Positions 60,646 through 64,000 of a stretch of 64,000 nucleotides of DNA are shown here, piece after piece (positions within the stretch are counted from its first letter, which is position 1; each line of letters opens with the position of its first letter). Made by a program: the position numbers and the translations under genes. This DNA comes from Cellulosimicrobium cellulans (lineage in GTDB: Bacteria; Actinomycetota; Actinomycetes; Actinomycetales; Cellulomonadaceae). The notes under the pieces were generated by a model that did no database searches, was not told the DNA's origin, and saw nothing but the letters and a program-made list of their open reading frames with translations. The DNA is taken from the NCBI RefSeq assembly GCF_007679345.1, contig NZ_VEGH01000002.1, positions 372,001-436,000 of the forward strand. Reading direction: 5' to 3'.

Positions 60646-61907
60646 CCCTCACCGGATCCGTCAGCCCGACCACCCCGACGCCCGCCCCGGCGCGCATCGA
60701 CGTCGGCGAGGCGCGGCGGCGCACCGCCGAGGTCGTCCGCGGCTGGGAGCAGCGGCTGCTCGCGGTCAGCCACGAGATCCACGCGCACCCGGAGGTCGCG
60801 TTCGCGGAGCACCGGGCGGCCGGCCTGCTCGCGGACGCCCTGCGGGACGCCGGGTTCGACGTCACGGTCGGCGCCTTCGGGCTCGACACCGCGATCGACG
60901 CGACGGCCGGCTCGGGGGAGTTCGTGGTGGCGGTGTGCGCGGAGTACGACGCCCTCCCGGGCCTCGGGCACGCCTGCGGGCACAACATCATCGCCGCGGC
61001 CGGACTCGGGGCGGCCGTCGCCCTGGCGTCCGTCGCGGACGAGGCGGGCCTGACGGTCCGGCTGCTCGGCACGCCGGCCGAGGAGCACGGCGGCGGCAAG
61101 GTGCACATGCTCGAGGCCGGCGCCTGGGAGGACGCGACGATCTCGCTCATGGTGCACGGCGCGCCCGGCGTCGACGTGCGCTGCGACGAGTTCACGACGC
61201 AGGCGGTCGACCGGTTCGAGGTCGTCTACACCGGGCGGGCGGCGCACGCGGCCGCCGCGCCGCAGGCGGGGATCAACGCGCTGGACGCGGCGACGATCGC
61301 GCTCGCCTCGATCGGGCTGCTGCGCCAGCAGCTGCCGGGCACGGTGCGGACCGCCGCCGTGGTGACCTCGGGCGGCGAGGTCACCAACATCATCCCGGCG
61401 CGGGTCGTCCTGCAGGCCGAGGTCCGCTCGTTCGACCTCGACGAGCTCCGCGACGCCAAGCGCCGCGTCCTCGCGTGCTTCGAGGCCGGGGCGATCGCCT
61501 CGGGCTGCACGTGGGAGCAGCGCCGGACCGAGCCGCGGTACGACCCGCTGCGGCAGGAGCCCGTGCTGGCCGAGGCGTGGAACGCGGCGCTCGCGGACCT
61601 GGGTCGCCCGACCGTCTCTCTCGGCGGCGCCGCCGGGGGCTCGACGGACATGGGCAACGTCTCGCAGGTGGTGCCGTCCATCCACCCGGGGATCGCGGTG
61701 CGGGGCTCGACCGCCGCCCCGCACACCGTCGGCTTCGCCGCCGACGCGGCCTCCCCGGCGGCGGACGCCGCGGTCCTGGACGCCGCGACGGGCCTGGCGT
61801 GGGCGGCGTGCGCCGCGGCGCTGTCGCCGCAGACCCGCGCCGACCTCCTCGCCCGGCAGGCGGCCCGGCCGGCGGGCGCCACCACGACGCCCCAGGGACG
61901 CGAGTGA
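60642..61907 (+). CDS. M20-family amidohydrolase
   Basis: Zinc-dependent hydrolase of N-acyl amino acids or p-aminobenzoyl-glutamate (AbgB-like), 421 residues. Metal-site motifs are HEIHAHPEVAFAEHRA, CGHNIIAAAGLGAAVAL, TPAEEHGGGKVHMLEAG and the C-terminal GSTDMGNVSQVVPSIHPGI. The inserted dimerisation domain runs from about residue 190 to 300 (YTGRAAHAAAAPQAGINALDAA). It starts at an ATG overlapping the MFS stop codon and ends overlapping the sdaA frame (GTGA). Releases an amino acid, perhaps serine or glutamate, in line with the next gene. Confidence 0.9.
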   Translation: MTLTGSVSPTTPTPAPARIDVGEARRRTAEVVRGWEQRLLAVSHEIHAHPEVAFAEHRAAGLLADALRDAGFDVTVGAFGLDTAIDATAGSGEFVVAVCAEYDALPGLGHACGHNIIAAAGLGAAVALASVADEAGLTVRLLGTPAEEHGGGKVHMLEAGAWEDATISLMVHGAPGVDVRCDEFTTQAVDRFEVVYTGRAAHAAAAPQAGINALDAATIALASIGLLRQQLPGTVRTAAVVTSGGEVTNIIPARVVLQAEVRSFDLDELRDAKRRVLACFEAGAIASGCTWEQRRTEPRYDPLRQEPVLAEAWNAALADLGRPTVSLGGAAGGSTDMGNVSQVVPSIHPGIAVRGSTAAPHTVGFAADAASPAADAAVLDAATGLAWAACAAALSPQTRADLLARQAARPAGATTTPQGRE

Positions 61908-61942
61908 CGGCGGCGCCGGTCGGGTCGCGCGAGGATGTGGGC

Positions 61943-63325
61943 GTGTACGTCTCCGCCCTCGACCTGTTCTCCATCGGCATCGGCCCCTCGTCGTCGCACA
62001 CGGTCGGGCCCATGCGGGCCGGGGCGGACTTCGCGCGCCGCGCGCTGGCCGCGCTCCCGGGCCGCGTGACCCGGGTCGGCGCGGTCCTGTACGGGTCCCT
62101 CGCCGCCACCGGGCTCGGGCACGGGACGCCGGACGCGCTGGTCGCCGGCCTCGCGGGCCTCGCGCCGGAGACCTGCGACCCCGCGGCCGTGCGCGGCGCC
62201 TGGTCCGCGCACCCGGAGGGCCAGGTCCTGCTGCTCGGCGGCGTGCTGCCGGTCGCGTTCGCGGCCGCCGACGTCGTGCTCGAGCCCCGGGTGCGGCGAC
62301 CCGGGCACCCCAACACGCTCGTGCTGCGCGCGTGGGCCGACGGCGCCGACGAGCCCGCGCTGGAGAAGACCTACGAGTCGGTGGGCGGCGGCTTCATCCG
62401 GTGCCTGGGGGACGAGCCGGCGGAGCCCGTCGCCCCGGTGGCCGCCGCCCGGGAGGCGGCCGCCGCCGACCTGCCGGTGTTCCGGTCGGGTGCCGAGCTG
62501 CTGGCGCGCTGCCGCGGCGGGCGGACGATCGCGGACGTCGCCTGGGCGCACGAGGTCTCCCGGCGGGAGCCCGCGGACGTGCGGGCGGGCCTGGACGCCG
62601 TGTGGGCGGCGATGCGCGCGTGCGTCGAGGCGGGGACCACGACCGAGGGCACGCTCCCGGGGGGCCTGCGCGTCCGGCGGCGGGCCGCCGCGATGCGCGC
62701 GAGCCTCGAGGCCGCGGAGGCGGGGGGCCGGCGCACCGGGAGCGAGTGGCTGCAGGTGTACGCGCTCGCGGTGAACGAGGAGAACGCCGCCGGCGGGAGG
62801 GTCGTCACCGCACCGACGAACGGCGCGGCCGGCATCCTGCCCGCGGTGCTGCACCACTACTGGGCCACGGAGCCCGGGGCGTCGACCGAGGGCGTGCACC
62901 GGTTCCTGCTCACCGCGGCGGCCGTCGGGTCGCTGATCAAGGCGAACGCGTCGATCTCGGGCGCCGAGGGCGGGTGCCAGGCGGAGGTCGGGTCGGCGTG
63001 CGCGATGGCCGCCGCCGGGTACTGCGCCGTGCTGGGCGGGACGCCGGAGCAGGTGGAGAACGCGGCCGAGATCGCGATGGAGCACCACCTCGGGCTCACC
63101 TGCGACCCGATCGCCGGGCTGGTGCAGGTGCCGTGCATCGAGCGGAACGCGATCGCGGCGACGACCGCCGTCACCGCCGTCCGGCTGGCGCTGCACGGGG
63201 ACGGGTCGCACATCGTCTCCCTCGACGCCGTGGTGGAGACCATGCGGCAGACCGGCGTGGACATGAGCGACAAGTACAAGGAGACGAGCCGCGGCGGTCT
63301 CGCCGTCAACGTCGTGGAGTGCTGA
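61943..63325 (+). CDS. sdaA: L-serine ammonia-lyase (single chain)
   Basis: Fe-S-dependent conversion of L-serine to pyruvate and ammonia. It has 460 residues with fused beta and alpha domains, the E. coli SdaA length. It opens ALDLFSIGIGPSSSHTVGPM, the family hallmark; the alpha domain has NEENAAGGRVVTAPTNGAAGILPAVL and the cysteines of GGCQAEVGSAC and CDPIAGLVQVPCIERN. I chose GTG 61943 (VYVSALDLF) because it fits the family N-terminus and has GAGG eight bases upstream; GTG 61904, which overlaps the M20 stop codon, would add 13 residues. Confidence 0.92.
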   Translation: MYVSALDLFSIGIGPSSSHTVGPMRAGADFARRALAALPGRVTRVGAVLYGSLAATGLGHGTPDALVAGLAGLAPETCDPAAVRGAWSAHPEGQVLLLGGVLPVAFAAADVVLEPRVRRPGHPNTLVLRAWADGADEPALEKTYESVGGGFIRCLGDEPAEPVAPVAAAREAAAADLPVFRSGAELLARCRGGRTIADVAWAHEVSRREPADVRAGLDAVWAAMRACVEAGTTTEGTLPGGLRVRRRAAAMRASLEAAEAGGRRTGSEWLQVYALAVNEENAAGGRVVTAPTNGAAGILPAVLHHYWATEPGASTEGVHRFLLTAAAVGSLIKANASISGAEGGCQAEVGSACAMAAAGYCAVLGGTPEQVENAAEIAMEHHLGLTCDPIAGLVQVPCIERNAIAATTAVTAVRLALHGDGSHIVSLDAVVETMRQTGVDMSDKYKETSRGGLAVNVVEC

Positions 63326-63422
63326 GCGGCGTCGGGATGCTCCCGGCGGGCGGCGGCGGGATGCTGGACCCCGGCCCCGCCGCAGCCCGCCGCGGGGCAG
63401 CACCCCGCGCGAAGGAGCACCC

Positions 63423-64000
63423 GTGCAGCACCGCAGCATCGGCCCGTACACCGTCTCCGCGATCGGCCTCGGCGCCATGCCGATGTCGATGAACAACGAC
63501 AAGGTCTACCCCGACCACGACGAGGCGATCGCGACGGTGCACGCCGCGCTCGACGCGGGCGTCACGCTGATCGACACGGCCGACATCTACGCGCCGTCCT
63601 GGGACCAGATGGGGCACAACGAGCGCATCGTGGCCGAGGCCGTGCGCACCTGGGGCGGCGACACCGACGGCCTGCTCATCACGACGAAGGGCGGCATCAC
63701 CCGCAGCGAGGGCGAGCGGTGGGGGCGCGACGGCTCCCTCGCCTACCTGCGCTCGGCGGTCGAGAAGTCGCTCCGCGAGCTCGGCGTCGAGGCGATCGAC
63801 CTCTACCAGTACCACCGCCCCGACCGGTGGCTCGTCTACGGCGAGATCATGGAGCACCTGGCGACGCTGAAGCAGGAGGGCAAGATCCGCGAGATCGGCA
63901 TCTCCAACGCCAGCGTCGAGGAGATCGAGATCGCGCAGCAGGTGCTGGGCGAGGGCGGCCTGGTCAGCGTGCAGAACGAGTTCTCCCCGCGGCACCCCGG
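63423..64000 (+). CDS. Aldo/keto reductase (cut by window end)
   Basis: NADPH-dependent reductase of the AKR superfamily, 192 codons visible. The barrel shows the family's IGLGAMPMSM, LIDTADIYAPS (catalytic Asp and Tyr), TKGGI (catalytic Lys), DLYQYHRPD (His) and KIREIGISNASVEEIEIAQ. Substrate not determined. The GTG start has AAGGAG five bases upstream. It lies 97 bases after sdaA in the same direction, with only a weak CCCCGC/GCGGGG stem between; it may be cotranscribed. Confidence 0.9.
   Translation, partial: MQHRSIGPYTVSAIGLGAMPMSMNNDKVYPDHDEAIATVHAALDAGVTLIDTADIYAPSWDQMGHNERIVAEAVRTWGGDTDGLLITTKGGITRSEGERWGRDGSLAYLRSAVEKSLRELGVEAIDLYQYHRPDRWLVYGEIMEHLATLKQEGKIREIGISNASVEEIEIAQQVLGEGGLVSVQNEFSPRHP

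Overview
The window is the replication-origin region of a high-GC actinobacterial chromosome. The conserved order gyrB-dciA-recF-gnd-dnaN-[oriC]-dnaA-rpmH-rnpA-yidD-yidC-jag ... rsmG-parA-parB, frequent GTG starts, very high G+C and promoters with a TAnnnT -10 box point to Micrococcales. A facultatively anaerobic Cellulomonas-like organism is my best inference, but no search was possible.

Layout. 1-5024: gyrB (3' end outside the window), dciA, recF and gnd, all leftward. 5188-8509: dnaN, the oriC-type intergenic region and dnaA, leftward. 8963-11741: rpmH, rnpA, yidD, yidC and jag, rightward, closed by a strong hairpin. 11804-14080: 2.3 kb in which I find no credible gene but a dense set of parS palindromes. 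14081-17066: rsmG-parA-parB, joined by overlapping start and stop codons. 17195-24196: ddl, a PLP aminotransferase, trxA, trxB and a membrane pseudokinase, leftward. 24337-30640: murJ, a DUF6049-type membrane protein and a Nudix hydrolase in one overlapping operon, divergent from cca. This matches the order known in mycobacteria (pcnA/mutT4/Rv3909/murJ/trxB/trxC), except that the pseudokinase is a separate gene and no sigM is present. 30684-32516: an MFS exporter and a small unknown protein.

32524-38244 is a leftward DMSO-reductase-type respiratory operon in the unusual order dmsB-dmsC-dmsA-torD-ferredoxin. 38600-40347 is a padR-ino1 operon (inositol phosphate synthase) with a palindromic operator at its promoter. 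40690-45000 carries a class A penicillin-binding protein and rpsF-ssb-rpsR-rplI. 45227-49928 holds a small membrane protein, a MATE transporter, dnaB (preceded by a cluster of DnaA-box-like hexamers) and a sugar-type MFS permease.

50017-58002 is an accessory surface region: two NAD-dependent epimerase-like proteins, a sortase-anchored (LAVTG) secreted protein, a large LuxR regulator with a broken P-loop, a membrane glycosyltransferase and a PAP2 phosphatase. Two arrays of a 9-bp motif at about 22-bp phasing flank the LuxR gene, which suggests a self-contained regulatory circuit not explained by known features. 58021-64000 holds a double-domain Lrp regulator divergent from an MFS-M20 hydrolase-serine dehydratase operon, then an aldo/keto reductase cut by the window end.

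No tRNA, rRNA, CRISPR array, insertion sequence or prophage was seen.
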